Part shown: piece by piece, positions 18,198 to 27,592 of the stretch
How positions within the stretch are numbered: the first letter of the stretch is position 1
How the letters are laid out: each line of letters opens with the position of its first letter
Source of the DNA: Streptomyces sp. NRRL S-118
GTDB taxonomy: Bacteria > Actinomycetota > Actinomycetes > Streptomycetales > Streptomycetaceae
Assembly (NCBI RefSeq): GCF_000716335.1
Contig: NZ_JOBL01000160.1
Location: forward strand, 1 to 54,607
Length of the DNA stretch: 54,607 bases
Direction of reading: 5' to 3'
Program-made: the position numbers and the translations under genes
Notes under the pieces: generated by a model
Databases searched by the model: none
The model's input: the letters and a program-made list of their open reading frames with translations, nothing else
What the model was told of the DNA's origin: nothing

Positions 18198-19712
18198 GTG
18201 GACAACACCCCGGCCCGTCACCGAGCCCCCGTCGCCGCTCCGGCCCCCGCGCCGCAAGGCCCCGCGGACGGCGGCCACGGCCGGGAGGCGTACCCGTACG
18301 AGGCCCTGCCGCTGGGGACGGCCCTGGCCGACCCGGACGCCGCCACCCTGCCGGCGGCCCTCCTGCCCGGCGGCGGATGGGTGCAGGACCCGGGGCTCGC
18401 GACCCTCGTCGCCGGCGGGTCCGCCGGGACCACGGCCGCCTGGCCGGCGGGGGAGTACCTCCCCTCGGGACCGGGCGCGGCCTTCGCGGGCCCGCCGCGC
18501 GATCCGGCCGGCCTCGCGGCGCCCGCCGCGCCGACCGTCGAGCTGCCCCCGGCGGGCCCCGCCGGCGGCCGGGCGCAGGCACGGCGGGCCGCCCGGCGGA
18601 GGGCCTTCGGGCCCGGCGGGGACGGCCTGCGGCGTCTCGTGCCGCAGGCGCTCGTCGTGGCGTTCCTCGCCGGCGGCACCAGCGCCTTCGTCGCCAGCGA
18701 CAAAGCCGTCCGGCTCAGCGTCGACGGCGCACCGCGCACCCTGCACACCTTCGCCGACGACGTCGCCGAACTCCTCGCCGACGAGGGCCTCGCCGTCGGC
18801 GGGCACGACCTCGTCACCCCGGGCCCGCGGCAGGCGCTCGCCAGCGGTGACGAGGTCGTCGTCCGTTACGGCCGCCCCCTCGCCCTCGCTCTCGACGACG
18901 GGCAGCGCCGCCGCGTGTGGACGACCGCCCGCACCGTGGAGGAGGCGCTGCGGGGGTTCGGCGTGCGCGCCGAAGGCGCCTACCTGTCCGTACCCCGCGC
19001 CGCGCCGATCCCGCGCACGGGCCTCACCCTCGACGTCCGCACCGAACGCACGGTGACCTTCATGGCCGACGGCCGCGAGCGCACCATCCGCACCAACGCC
19101 GCCACCGTCCGCGAGGCCGTCGAACAGGCCGGGATCGTCCTCAGCGGCCAGGACACCACCTCCGTGCCGCCGGGCAGCTTTCCCCGCGACGGCCAGACGA
19201 TCACCGTCCTGCGGATCACCGCAACCCGCGAGGTGCGCGAGGAGCTCATCCCGTACGCCGTGGAACGGGTCCGCGACCCCGGCCTCTTCACCGGCACCGA
19301 GGTCGTCGAACGCCAGGGCCGCAGCGGAGCCCGGCGCGTCACCTACGCCCTGCGCACGGTCAACGGCGTGCGCCAGACACCCCGGAAGATCGCCGAGGAG
19401 GTCGTGCGGGACCCCGTCACCCAGCTGGTGAAGGTCGGCACCAAACCCCTGCCCGCCTCCGTCGCCGGCGCCGACGACCTCGACTGGGACGCCCTCGCCC
19501 GGTGCGAGTCGGGCGGCCGCCCCGACGCCGTCGACGCGTCCGGCACCTACGGCGGCCTCTACCAGTTCGACCCCGGCACCTGGCAGGCCCTCGGCGGACG
19601 CGGCGTCCCCCAGGACGCCCCCGCCCAGGAGCAGACATACCGGGCGAAGAAGCTCTACGTGCAACGGGGGTCGAGCCCGTGGCCGCACTGCGGCCGTAGG
19701 CTGTATCGGTGA
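18198..19712 (+). CDS. rpfB: Resuscitation-promoting factor, RpfB-like (DUF348-G5-transglycosylase)
   Basis: A 504-residue secreted or membrane-anchored muralytic enzyme that reactivates dormant spores or cells. After a Pro/Ala-rich cytoplasmic region of about 150 residues comes a membrane segment ([21 protein letters not shown]), three DUF348 repeats (for example [23 protein letters not shown] and [19 protein letters not shown]), a G5 domain ([20 protein letters not shown]), and a C-terminal Rpf lysozyme-like domain [17 protein letters not shown] whose Glu in CESGG is catalytic. The stop overlaps the rsmA start (GTGA). The long N-terminal extension is unusual next to mycobacterial RpfB, but the GTG lies just after a promoter-like sequence. 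Confidence 0.92.
   Translation: MDNTPARHRAPVAAPAPAPQGPADGGHGREAYPYEALPLGTALADPDAATLPAALLPGGGWVQDPGLATLVAGGSAGTTAAWPAGEYLPSGPGAAFAGPPRDPAGLAAPAAPTVELPPAGPAGGRAQARRAARRRAFGPGGDGLRRLVPQALVVAFLAGGTSAFVASDKAVRLSVDGAPRTLHTFADDVAELLADEGLAVGGHDLVTPGPRQALASGDEVVVRYGRPLALALDDGQRRRVWTTARTVEEALRGFGVRAEGAYLSVPRAAPIPRTGLTLDVRTERTVTFMADGRERTIRTNAATVREAVEQAGIVLSGQDTTSVPPGSFPRDGQTITVLRITATREVREELIPYAVERVRDPGLFTGTEVVERQGRSGARRVTYALRTVNGVRQTPRKIAEEVVRDPVTQLVKVGTKPLPASVAGADDLDWDALARCESGGRPDAVDASGTYGGLYQFDPGTWQALGGRGVPQDAPAQEQTYRAKKLYVQRGSSPWPHCGRRLYR
19697..19702 (+). promoter_or_regulatory. Possible internal -10 (TAGGCT) for rsmA
   Basis: TAGGCT inside the last codons of rpfB ends 6 nt before the rsmA GTG, suggesting a second, leaderless transcript for rsmA-ispE. 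No good -35 is seen. Confidence 0.35.
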
Positions 19713-20572
19713 GCACCACTGAGCCCGACGCCCTCCTCGGCCCCGCCGACATCCGCGAACTGGCCGCCGCGCTGGGCGTACGCCCCACCAAGCAGCGCGG
19801 CCAGAACTTCGTCATCGACGCCAACACGGTCCGCCGGATCGTCCGCACGGCGGAGGTGCGTCCCGAGGACGTCGTCGTCGAGGTCGGCCCCGGCCTCGGC
19901 TCGCTGACCCTGGCGCTGCTGGAGGCGGCCGACCGGGTCGTCGCCGTCGAGATCGACGACGTGCTCGCCGCCGCCCTGCCCGCGACGATCGCCGCCCGCA
20001 TGCCGCGGAAGAAGGACCGCTTCTCGCTCGTCCACTCCGACGCGATGCACGTCCGGGACCTGCCCGGCCCGCCGCCGACCGCGCTCGTCGCGAACCTGCC
20101 GTACAACGTGGCCGTGCCCGTCCTGCTGCACATGCTCGAACGCTTCCCGACCATCGAGCGGACCCTGGTCATGGTCCAGGCGGAGGTCGCCGACCGGCTC
20201 GCCGCCCGCCCCGGCAACAAGGTCTACGGCGTGCCGTCGGTCAAGGCCAACTGGTACGCGGAGGTCAAGCGCGCCGGTGCCATCGGCCGCAACGTCTTCT
20301 GGCCCGCGCCCAACGTCGACTCCGGCCTGGTGTCCCTGGTCCGCCGCACCGAGCCGCTGAGGACCACCGCCACCAGGGAAGAGGTCTTCGCGGTCGTCGA
20401 CGCCGCCTTCGCGCAGCGCCGCAAGACCCTGCGGGCCGCGCTCGCCGGCTGGGCCGGGTCGGCCGCAGCCGCCGAAGCCGCACTGGTCGCCGCCGGGATC
20501 TCCCCGCAGGCGCGCGGCGAGTCCCTCACCGTGGAAGAGTTCGCACGCATCGCGGAGGCCAGGTCAGCGTGA
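19709..20572 (+). CDS. rsmA: 16S rRNA (adenine(1518)-N6/adenine(1519)-N6)-dimethyltransferase
   Basis: A 287-residue KsgA enzyme that dimethylates the two adenines in the 3'-terminal helix of 16S rRNA. It shows [18 protein letters not shown] at the N-terminus, SAM motif [17 protein letters not shown], acidic motif VAVEIDD, and the catalytic [11 protein letters not shown], followed by a C-terminal helical domain with [13 protein letters not shown]. Both ends overlap its neighbours by 4 bp, so it is translationally coupled to rpfB and ispE. Confidence 0.96.
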   Translation: MSTTEPDALLGPADIRELAAALGVRPTKQRGQNFVIDANTVRRIVRTAEVRPEDVVVEVGPGLGSLTLALLEAADRVVAVEIDDVLAAALPATIAARMPRKKDRFSLVHSDAMHVRDLPGPPPTALVANLPYNVAVPVLLHMLERFPTIERTLVMVQAEVADRLAARPGNKVYGVPSVKANWYAEVKRAGAIGRNVFWPAPNVDSGLVSLVRRTEPLRTTATREEVFAVVDAAFAQRRKTLRAALAGWAGSAAAAEAALVAAGISPQARGESLTVEEFARIAEARSA

Positions 20573-21474
20573 CCCACAGCATCACCGTACGAGTACCGGC
20601 GAAGGTCAACGTCCAGCTCGCGGTCGGCGCCGCGCGCCCCGACGGCTTCCACGACCTCGCCAACGTCTTCCTCGCCGTGTCCCTGTACGACGAGGTGACC
20701 GCCACCCCCGCCGACGAGCTGCGCATCACCTGCTCCGGCCCCGACGCCGCCCAGGTCCCGCTGGACACCACCAACCTCGCCGCCCGCGCGGCCCTCGCCC
20801 TCGCCGCCCGCCGGGGCATCACCCCCGGCGTCCACCTCCACATCGCCAAGGACATCCCCGTCGCCGGCGGCATGGCCGGCGGCAGCGCCGACGGCGCGGG
20901 CGCGCTGCTCGCCTGCGACGCCCTGTGGGGCACCGGCGCCTCCCGCGAGGAACTCCTCGACATCTGCGCCGGACTCGGCAGCGACGTGCCGTTCTCCCTC
21001 ATCGGCGGCGCCGCGCTCGGCACCGGACGCGGCGAGCGGCTGGAGCCGCTGGAGGTCGGCGGCACCTTCCACTGGGTCTTCGCCGTGGCCGACGGCGGCC
21101 TGTCCACCCCCGCGGTGTACGGCGAGTTCGACCGGCTCACCGCCGGCACGGACGTCCCCGCCCCGACCGCCTCGCCCGTCCTGCTCGACGCCCTGCGCAC
21201 CGGCGACACCACCGCGCTCGCGGGCGCCCTCACCAACGACCTCCAGCCCGCCGCGCTCTCCCTGCGCCCCTCCCTCGCCGCCACCCTCGCGGCCGGCACC
21301 GCGGCGGGCGCCCTGGCGGGCCTGGTCTCCGGCTCGGGCCCGACCACCGCGTTCCTGGTGAAGGACGCCGAGGCGGCCGCCGTCGTCGCCGACGCCCTGC
21401 TGGCCTCGGGCACCTGCCGGACCGCCCGCACGGCGACCTCCCCGGCGCCCGGAGCTACTCAGATCCGCACCTGA
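20569..21474 (+). CDS. ispE: 4-diphosphocytidyl-2-C-methyl-D-erythritol kinase
   Basis: A 301-residue GHMP kinase, fourth committed enzyme of the MEP pathway, phosphorylating CDP-ME to supply isoprenoid precursors. Motifs are [26 protein letters not shown] (usually AKxNLxLxV), the ATP-binding [20 protein letters not shown], and [21 protein letters not shown]. The C-terminal [14 protein letters not shown] is the third GHMP motif. The start overlaps the rsmA stop, and the operon ends in a strong hairpin. Confidence 0.96.
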   Translation: MTHSITVRVPAKVNVQLAVGAARPDGFHDLANVFLAVSLYDEVTATPADELRITCSGPDAAQVPLDTTNLAARAALALAARRGITPGVHLHIAKDIPVAGGMAGGSADGAGALLACDALWGTGASREELLDICAGLGSDVPFSLIGGAALGTGRGERLEPLEVGGTFHWVFAVADGGLSTPAVYGEFDRLTAGTDVPAPTASPVLLDALRTGDTTALAGALTNDLQPAALSLRPSLAATLAAGTAAGALAGLVSGSGPTTAFLVKDAEAAAVVADALLASGTCRTARTATSPAPGATQIRT

Positions 21475-21489
21475 GTACGAACGCCCTGA

Positions 21490-21521
21490 CGCCGGTACGG
21501 CCCCGCACGGGACCGTACCGG
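21490..21521. terminator. Hairpin terminator after ispE, abutting the next start codon
   Basis: Arms GCCGGTACGG and CCGTACCGGC pair over 10 bp, with an inner CCC/GGG and a GCAC loop. It ends one base before the ATG at 21523. It fits as the terminator of rpfB-rsmA-ispE. Confidence 0.72.
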
Positions 21522-21522
21522 C

Positions 21523-22926
21523 ATGGCACTGACCGCATCCGCCCTCGCCGCCCGCACCCCGGACACCCGGGACCGGTACGTCGACCTGCTGAGGGTCGCC
21601 TCCCTCGGGACCGTGGTGCTCGGCCACTGGCTGATGGCGGCGGTGGGCGCCGACGGCGCAGTCGGCAACCTGCTCGCCGTCGTACCGGCGCTGCAGCCCC
21701 TCACCTGGGTGCTCCAGATCATGCCGGTGTTCTTCTTCGTGGGCGGCTTCGCCCACGCGCTGTCGTACCGGTCCCGCCCCGTCTACGCCGTGTTCCTGCG
21801 CACCCGCCTCCAGCGCCTGCTGCGCCCCACCATGGTGTTCATCGCGGTGTGGACGGCCGCCGCCCTCACCGTCCAGCTCGCCGGCGCAGACACCGGCCCG
21901 ACCGGGGTGGCGCTGCGCCTGGTCGCCCAGCCGCTGTGGTTCATCGGCATCTACCTGGCGATGGTGGCGCTCACCCCGCCGCTGCTGAAGCTGCACGAGC
22001 GGTACGGGTGGGGCGCGTTCTGCGCCCTCGTCGCGGCGGCGGCCGGCGTGGACGCCCTGCGGTTCGCCGCCGGGGTGCCGTACGTGGAGTTCCTGAACTT
22101 CGCCTTCGTCTGGCTGGCCGTGCACCAACTGGGCTTCCTGCGCGCGGACGACCGCATCCGCAGGCCCTCCGCCCTGGCCGTGACCGGCCTGGCGGGCGCG
22201 GCGGCCCTCGTCGCCCTCGGCCCGTACCCGCTGTCCATGGTCGGCATGCCGGGCGAGAAGGTCTCCAACATGTCCCCGCCCACGCTGGCGCTGCTCTGCC
22301 ACGCCCTGTGGCTGATCGGCGCGGTGGAGCTGCTGCGCGGACCCGGCAGCCGGCTGGCACGCCGCCCCGCGGTCTGGCGCGCGGTCGTCGCCGCGAACGG
22401 CATCGCCATGACGGCGTTCCTGTGGCACCTGACGGCGATGCTCGGCGTGTACGGCGCGATGCTCGCCCTGGACGTCCCGCTGCCGGCCCCCGCGTCCGCC
22501 GCGTGGTGGGCGCAGGTGCCGCTGCGGCTCACGGCGGCCGCCGCCCTGACGGCCCTGCTGGTCGCCGCGTTCCGCCGCTTCGAGATTCCCGCCGCGGCAT
22601 CCGGGGCCCGGTCCGGCGCCGGGGCGCCCGCCGCCGGTGCCGACGGCCGGTCGCGCCCGGACCACGCGTCGCCCCTCGCGGCACCGCCGCGCCCCTCCGC
22701 CTCACCCGCCCCCCGCCGCCCCGGCCCGGCGACCGGGTCCTCCCCGTCGGCCGCGCTCGGCATCACGCTGTGCCTGCTCGGGGTCCTCGGCCTGTCGATG
22801 ACCGGCTTCGGCGGCCTGCTGGAGGGCCGCTCGGCGGTCCTGATCGCGGTGGACGTCACCGCCCCGGCGGCCATCGCCATGGCGCTGGGAGGCTGGCTGC
22901 TGGTGGAACGGGCCGGCCGCGGGTAA
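21523..22926 (+). CDS. Acyltransferase family 3 membrane protein
   Basis: A 467-residue multi-helix membrane protein of the acyltransferase-3 (OafA/NodX) family, which O-acylates sugars or other cell-surface or secondary-metabolite groups. It opens with DRYVDLLRVASLGTVVLGHWLM, where the Arg and His are the family's conserved residues, followed by MPVFFFVGGFAHALSYRS and about ten helices. A Pro/Ala-rich cytoplasmic linker near residues 355-405 precedes the last two helices. The ATG directly follows a terminator-like hairpin and I see no Shine-Dalgarno sequence, so the true start is uncertain. The substrate is unknown. Confidence 0.85.
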   Translation: MALTASALAARTPDTRDRYVDLLRVASLGTVVLGHWLMAAVGADGAVGNLLAVVPALQPLTWVLQIMPVFFFVGGFAHALSYRSRPVYAVFLRTRLQRLLRPTMVFIAVWTAAALTVQLAGADTGPTGVALRLVAQPLWFIGIYLAMVALTPPLLKLHERYGWGAFCALVAAAAGVDALRFAAGVPYVEFLNFAFVWLAVHQLGFLRADDRIRRPSALAVTGLAGAAALVALGPYPLSMVGMPGEKVSNMSPPTLALLCHALWLIGAVELLRGPGSRLARRPAVWRAVVAANGIAMTAFLWHLTAMLGVYGAMLALDVPLPAPASAAWWAQVPLRLTAAAALTALLVAAFRRFEIPAAASGARSGAGAPAAGADGRSRPDHASPLAAPPRPSASPAPRRPGPATGSSPSAALGITLCLLGVLGLSMTGFGGLLEGRSAVLIAVDVTAPAAIAMALGGWLLVERAGRG

Positions 22927-22934
22927 GGCGCCGG

Positions 22935-23588
22935 TCAGCCGGCCAGGGCGAGGCTCGCCCTGGCCAGCTCGTACGCCGGGAGCATCGCCCGGTGCTCCGC
23001 GGAGTCCAGCCCGCCCAGGTGCACGACCACCGGGCCGGCCGGTGTCGTCACGGCGAAGGCGCGCTCGTCCTTCTGCTCGCCGTCGAGTTCGCTCACCACC
23101 ATGTACGTGACCTCCGTGGCCGCCAGGGCGCCCGCCTTCGTGTCGTGGTACCGCGCCTTGTAGGCGTTCTCCTCGGCGGACACGAACGCCTCCAGGGCCT
23201 CGCGCGCGGTCCCCGCCTTCCTGGCCCCGGTCCACACGCGGAGGAAGCCGATGTGCCCCGCCGGCTTGGCGTCGACCTCGCAGACGAGCGTGACCGGGCC
23301 CTGCTGGGCGAGCTCGGCGAAATCCGGGTCCTCGGCGGTGGTCACCTTCTTCGCCGTCCACTGCCGCGCGGCGTCGAACGTCACGGGCATCGGGCACGGC
23401 GACCCCGCGGCCCCGAGCCGCTCGCCCTTGGCGGCCGTCCCGGAGGAGGCGGAAGCGGACGGCGACGCCGCCGCCGACGGCGTCCCGGGCGCCGCCTTGC
23501 CGGGCGCGTCGGAGCCCGCCGAACACCCCGCCAGCAACAGGCCCGCGGCCACCACCGGCACCACGCCCCGCACCCCGTACCGTCCCAT
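22935..23588 (-). CDS. Putative lipoprotein (DUF3558-like)
   Basis: A 217-residue protein with a lipoprotein signal peptide: basic MGRYGVRG, hydrophobic VVPVVAAGLLLAGC, with LLAGC as lipobox and Cys22 as the lipidated residue. A Ser/Ala/Pro-rich linker follows, then a globular domain with two further Cys (SPCPMPVTFD and LVCEVDAKPAG) that may pair, as in DUF3558 proteins. The function is not known. Its stop lies 8 bp beyond the convergent acyltransferase stop. The ATG at 23588 is preceded by GGGTGGG. Confidence 0.78.
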   Translation of the reverse strand: MGRYGVRGVVPVVAAGLLLAGCSAGSDAPGKAAPGTPSAAASPSASASSGTAAKGERLGAAGSPCPMPVTFDAARQWTAKKVTTAEDPDFAELAQQGPVTLVCEVDAKPAGHIGFLRVWTGARKAGTAREALEAFVSAEENAYKARYHDTKAGALAATEVTYMVVSELDGEQKDERAFAVTTPAGPVVVHLGGLDSAEHRAMLPAYELARASLALAG

Positions 23589-23687
23589 CAAGATCCCACC
23601 CCTGCGCTCGATCGACCGGCGCACGCTACCGCACCCCTCGCGGCGACTACCCTGGTAGGTCGGCCCGTCCCCCCGTACAGGAGTGAA

Positions 23688-25490
23688 ATGGCAGTCAACC
23701 TCGTCAATGTCGAGGCAGTCAGCAAGGTGTACGGCACCCGTGCCCTGCTCGACGGGGTGTCGCTCGGCGTCTCCGAGGGGGACCGGATCGGTGTCGTCGG
23801 GCGCAACGGGGACGGCAAGACCACCCTCATCCGGATGATCGCCAAGCTGGAGGAGGCCGACACCGGGCGCGTCACGCACAGCGGCGGCCTCCGGCTCGGG
23901 GTGCTCACGCAGCACGACTCGCTCGACCCCGCCGCCACCGTCCGGCACGAGGTCATCGGCGACCTCGCGGACCACGAGTGGGCCGGGAACGCCAAGATCC
24001 GGGACGTGCTCACCGGACTGTTCGGCGGGCTGGACCTGCCCGGCTTCCCGCAGGGGCTCGACACCGTCATCGGACCCCTGTCCGGCGGCGAGCGGCGGCG
24101 CATCGCCCTCGCCAAGCTCCTCATCGCCGAGCAGGACCTGATCGTCCTCGACGAGCCGACGAACCACCTCGACGTGGAAGGCATCGCCTGGCTGGCGAAG
24201 CACCTGCAGAACCGGCGCTCCGCCCTCGTCTGCGTCACCCACGACCGCTGGTTCCTCGACCAGGTCTGCACCCGGATGTGGGACGTGCAGCGCGGCACCG
24301 TGCACGAGTACGAGGGCGGCTACTCCGACTACGTCTTCGCGCGCGCCGAGCGCGAGCGCATCGCCGCCACCGAGGAGGTCAAGCGGCAGAACCTGATGCG
24401 CAAGGAGCTCGCCTGGCTGCGGCGCGGCGCCCCGGCCCGCACCTCCAAGCCCCGCTACCGCATCGAGGCCGCCAACGAGCTCATCGCCGACGTGCCGCCG
24501 CCGCGCGACACCAGCGAGCTGATGCGGTTCGCCAACGCCCGCCTCGGCAGGACGGTCTTCGACCTGGAGGACGTCACCGTCACCGCCGGCCCCAAGGTGC
24601 TCCTCAAGCACCTCACCTGGCAGCTCGGCCCCGGCGACCGCATCGGCCTGGTCGGCGTCAACGGTGCCGGCAAGACCTCCCTGCTGCGCGCCCTCGCCGA
24701 GGCCGCGGTCACCCAGGGCGAGAAGCAGCCCGCCGCCGGGCGGATCGCCGTCGGCAAGACCGTGCGCCTGGCGTACCTCTCCCAGGACGTGGCCGAGCTT
24801 CCGCCGGCGCTGCGCGTGCTCGAGGCCGTGCAGCAGGTGCGCGACCGCGTCGACCTCGGAAAGGGCCGGGAGATGACGGCGGGTCAGCTGTGCGAGCAGT
24901 TCGGCTTCGGCAAGGAGAAGCAGTGGACGCCCGTCGGCGACCTCTCCGGCGGTGAGCGCCGCCGGCTCCAGCTGCTGCGGCTGCTGATGGACGAGCCGAA
25001 CGTCCTCTTCCTCGACGAGCCGACCAACGACCTCGACATCGAGACGCTGACGCAGCTGGAGGACCTCCTCGACGGCTGGCCGGGTTCGATGGTCGTCATC
25101 TCCCACGACCGGTTCTTCATCGAGCGGACGACGGACCGGACGCTCGCCCTCCTCGGCGACGCCACGCTGCGCATGCTGCCGCGCGGCATCGACGAGTATC
25201 TGGAACGGCGCCAGCGGATGATCGAGGCGTCGGCCGCCGCCGCCCCGGCGGCGCCCGCGCCCGTGAAGGAGAAGTCCGCGGGGGACGCGCGCGCCGCGAA
25301 GAAGGAGCTGCAGAAGATCGAGCGGCAGCTGGACAAGCTCTCCGAGAAGGAGAGCAGCCTGCACAGCCGGATCGCCGAGAACGCCACCGATTTCGAGAAG
25401 GTGGCGAAACTGGACGCCGAACTCCGGGAACTCGCGACGCAGCGCGAGGACTTGGAGATGCGCTGGCTGGAACTCGCCGAAGACGCCTAG
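23688..25490 (+). CDS. ABC-F family ATPase, Uup-like
   Basis: A 600-residue soluble protein with two ABC domains and no membrane segments, the ABC-F plan acting on the ribosome or in DNA repair. Walker A motifs are GRNGDGKTT (about residue 40) and GVNGAGKTS (about residue 323); both signatures read LSGGERRR; Walker B motifs are LIVLDEPTNHLD and VLFLDEPTNDLD. The inter-domain linker includes RRGAPARTSKPRYR. The C-terminus (about residues 525-600) is an Ala-rich spacer plus a coiled coil (KKELQKIERQLDKLSEKESSL), as in Uup, not EttA. The ATG at 23688 has CAGGAG before it. Antibiotic resistance is possible but not indicated. Confidence 0.93.
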   Translation: MAVNLVNVEAVSKVYGTRALLDGVSLGVSEGDRIGVVGRNGDGKTTLIRMIAKLEEADTGRVTHSGGLRLGVLTQHDSLDPAATVRHEVIGDLADHEWAGNAKIRDVLTGLFGGLDLPGFPQGLDTVIGPLSGGERRRIALAKLLIAEQDLIVLDEPTNHLDVEGIAWLAKHLQNRRSALVCVTHDRWFLDQVCTRMWDVQRGTVHEYEGGYSDYVFARAERERIAATEEVKRQNLMRKELAWLRRGAPARTSKPRYRIEAANELIADVPPPRDTSELMRFANARLGRTVFDLEDVTVTAGPKVLLKHLTWQLGPGDRIGLVGVNGAGKTSLLRALAEAAVTQGEKQPAAGRIAVGKTVRLAYLSQDVAELPPALRVLEAVQQVRDRVDLGKGREMTAGQLCEQFGFGKEKQWTPVGDLSGGERRRLQLLRLLMDEPNVLFLDEPTNDLDIETLTQLEDLLDGWPGSMVVISHDRFFIERTTDRTLALLGDATLRMLPRGIDEYLERRQRMIEASAAAAPAAPAPVKEKSAGDARAAKKELQKIERQLDKLSEKESSLHSRIAENATDFEKVAKLDAELRELATQREDLEMRWLELAEDA

Positions 25491-25542
25491 CCGCTCCCCG
25501 TACGTGGGGAAGGCGTGGAGAGCGGGTAACGAGGGCATCACA

Positions 25543-25578
25543 GGCCGGTCCTCCCTTGGGAACAGGGGTGGACCGGCC
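25543..25578. terminator. Hairpin terminator after the ABC-F gene
   Basis: Arms GGCCGGTCC and GGACCGGCC (9 bp) with further CCC/GGG pairing inside and a short pyrimidine run (CCCTTTC) after it. Confidence 0.7.
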
Positions 25579-25659
25579 CCTTTCGTGTCGGACCCGGGTG
25601 GTAGAAAGAAACCCCGCTCGACTCACGTACCACTGCGGAATCCATGTCCGATTCGCTCC

Positions 25660-25686
25660 ATTCCGGCGGGCCCTGCGCGCCGGAAT
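25660..25686. repeat. 8-bp dyad in the leader of the beta-propeller operon
   Basis: ATTCCGGC-N11-GCCGGAAT, about 55 bp upstream of the first start codon of the three-gene operon. It could be an operator or an mRNA hairpin. Confidence 0.4.
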
Positions 25687-25741
25687 CGCGGGGGAGGCCG
25701 GTCGGTCACCGGACCGCACAAAACAGGGGGAGGCGACGCTG

Positions 25742-27592
25742 ATGACTCAGCCGCCCAGTCAGCAACCGCCGCAGGGGGGCGGCTTCGGGTCTCCGCAGGA
25801 CCCGCAGCAGGGCTTCCCGCAGCCGCCGGCCCAGCCGCCGGCACCGCCGGCCGGCCAGCCCGGACAGCCGCCCGCGCAGCCGCAGATGCCGCCCATGCCG
25901 CCCACGGCACCTCAGACGCCGCCGCCCGCCGCACCGCAGCCCGGTTACGGCCACCCGCAGCAACAGCCCCCCGGCCAGCCCGGTTACGGCTACCCGCAGC
26001 AGCCCGGCCCGTACGCCCAGCAGCCGGGACCGTACGGCCAGCAGCCCGGCCCGTACGGGCAGCAGCAGCCGGGCCCCTACGGCGGCTACCCGGGTCAGCC
26101 GCAGTACCCCGGCGCGCCCGTACCGGGTGCCGGCAACGGCGGCCGCAACCCCTTCAAGGGCAAGCCCGCCGTCATCATCGGCGCCGCGGTCGCCGCCCTC
26201 CTCGTCATCGGCGGCGGCACCTGGTTCGCCCTGAGCGGCGACGGCAGCGACCCCGCCAAGCCGGACGCCAAGGGCTCCAGCGCCGCGCCCGCCCCCACCG
26301 GTTCCGGTGACGTGGACCAGGACGGCGGCAGCGGCGGGGGCCGCGACGCCCAGGACGACCTCAACGCCGGGCGCCAGCCGGGCGAGGCCAAGGTCGAGTG
26401 GCTCGTCACCAACGACGTCGACCTGCCGCGCAACGGCTCGGACGTGCACGGCCCGTGGGTCGTCGGCGACACCATCGTCAAGGCGATGTACAAGAGCGTC
26501 ACCGGCTACTCCGTGGCCGACGGCAAGAAGAAGTGGGAGGTGCCGTTCACCACGGAGGTGTGCGCCGCCCCCGTCGCAGCGGCCACCAACGGGACGATCG
26601 TCATCGGCGTCAAGGACGGCGCCGGCGACAAGGCCGACTGCCTCCAGCTCCAGCAGATCGACCTCAAGACCGGCAAGGCCGGCTGGAAGCAGACCGTCAC
26701 CAAGGGCACCGGATTCAGCTCCCTGTCCGACATCACGCTCGCCATCAGCGGGAACACGGTCACCGCCGCCGGTACCAACAACTCCTACGGCTACTCCCTC
26801 ACCGACGGCAAGCAGCTCTTCGGCAAGCCCTCCAGCGGCTGCCAGCCGTACGCCTTCGCCGGCGGCCCCAAGCTCATCGCCGCCGCCAGCTGCCCCACTG
26901 GTGACTACGAGAAGCAGCAGCACCAGATCAGCGAGGTCGACCCGACGACCGGCAAGCCCAAGTGGTCGTACAAGCTCGCCCCCAACTGGGAGGTCGACAA
27001 GGTCTACTCCGTCGACCCGCTCGTCGTCTCCGCGACCCAGCGCAAGGAGAAGAAGTGGAGCGTGTTCGCGCTGACGGACACGGGCAAGCTGCGCTCCACG
27101 TTCGACGGCGGCAAGGACAAGTTCCAGCCCAACTGCGGCGGCAGCTTCATCATCTTCGGCCAGAACCTGGAGGGCTGCGTCGGCGTCGCCGCCGACGCGA
27201 CCACCTTCTACATGGCGACCGCCCCCACCGCGCTGACCAACGGCACCAATGACGTGGTCGCGTTCAACCTCGACACCGGCAAGCCCAAGTGGCGTGCCGC
27301 GGCGGGCCCGCAGCGGACCATGACCCCGCTGCGCATGGAGGGCGGCAACGTCCTGCTCTACATGGAGGGCTCCTGGGACCGGGGCGGCGCGGTCGCCACG
27401 CTCGCGCCGACGGGCGGCAGCCCCAAGGTGCTGCTGCAGCACCCGGCGTCCACGGCCAAGATCGAGAGCGACTTCTACTCGCCGCAGTACGCGTACGCCG
27501 ACGGCCGGTTCTTCATCGTCAGCGGCCGGGTCAGCGCGACCGACGACGAGCAGGAGAAGCAGACGAAGACGATGATGGCCTTCGGCAAGTGA
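25742..27592 (+). CDS. Membrane-anchored PQQ-like beta-propeller protein, first of three paralogues
   Basis: A 616-residue protein. Residues 1 to about 135 are Pro/Gln/Gly/Tyr-rich and cytoplasmic, with repeated PGPYGQQ-type units. A single helix (AVIIGAAVAALLVIGGGTWFAL) follows, then a short acidic linker and an extracytoplasmic domain with PQQ-like propeller blades (GYSVADGKKKWEVPF, DLKTGKAGWKQTV, DPTTGKPKWSYKL, NLDTGKPKWRAAA). Paired Cys (TTEVCAAP/KADCLQL; NCGG/LEGCVG) suggest disulfides. No enzyme residues are evident, so it may be a scaffold or sensor. The stop overlaps the next start (GTGA). Confidence 0.85.
   Translation: MTQPPSQQPPQGGGFGSPQDPQQGFPQPPAQPPAPPAGQPGQPPAQPQMPPMPPTAPQTPPPAAPQPGYGHPQQQPPGQPGYGYPQQPGPYAQQPGPYGQQPGPYGQQQPGPYGGYPGQPQYPGAPVPGAGNGGRNPFKGKPAVIIGAAVAALLVIGGGTWFALSGDGSDPAKPDAKGSSAAPAPTGSGDVDQDGGSGGGRDAQDDLNAGRQPGEAKVEWLVTNDVDLPRNGSDVHGPWVVGDTIVKAMYKSVTGYSVADGKKKWEVPFTTEVCAAPVAAATNGTIVIGVKDGAGDKADCLQLQQIDLKTGKAGWKQTVTKGTGFSSLSDITLAISGNTVTAAGTNNSYGYSLTDGKQLFGKPSSGCQPYAFAGGPKLIAAASCPTGDYEKQQHQISEVDPTTGKPKWSYKLAPNWEVDKVYSVDPLVVSATQRKEKKWSVFALTDTGKLRSTFDGGKDKFQPNCGGSFIIFGQNLEGCVGVAADATTFYMATAPTALTNGTNDVVAFNLDTGKPKWRAAAGPQRTMTPLRMEGGNVLLYMEGSWDRGGAVATLAPTGGSPKVLLQHPASTAKIESDFYSPQYAYADGRFFIVSGRVSATDDEQEKQTKTMMAFGK

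Noticed and set aside
20925..23687. Long plus-strand open frame leading into the ABC-F gene
   Set aside because: It is an off-frame shadow of ispE and the acyltransferase and is rich in Arg/Pro/Gly. The ABC-F protein clearly starts at the ATG at 23688 with CAGGAG upstream.
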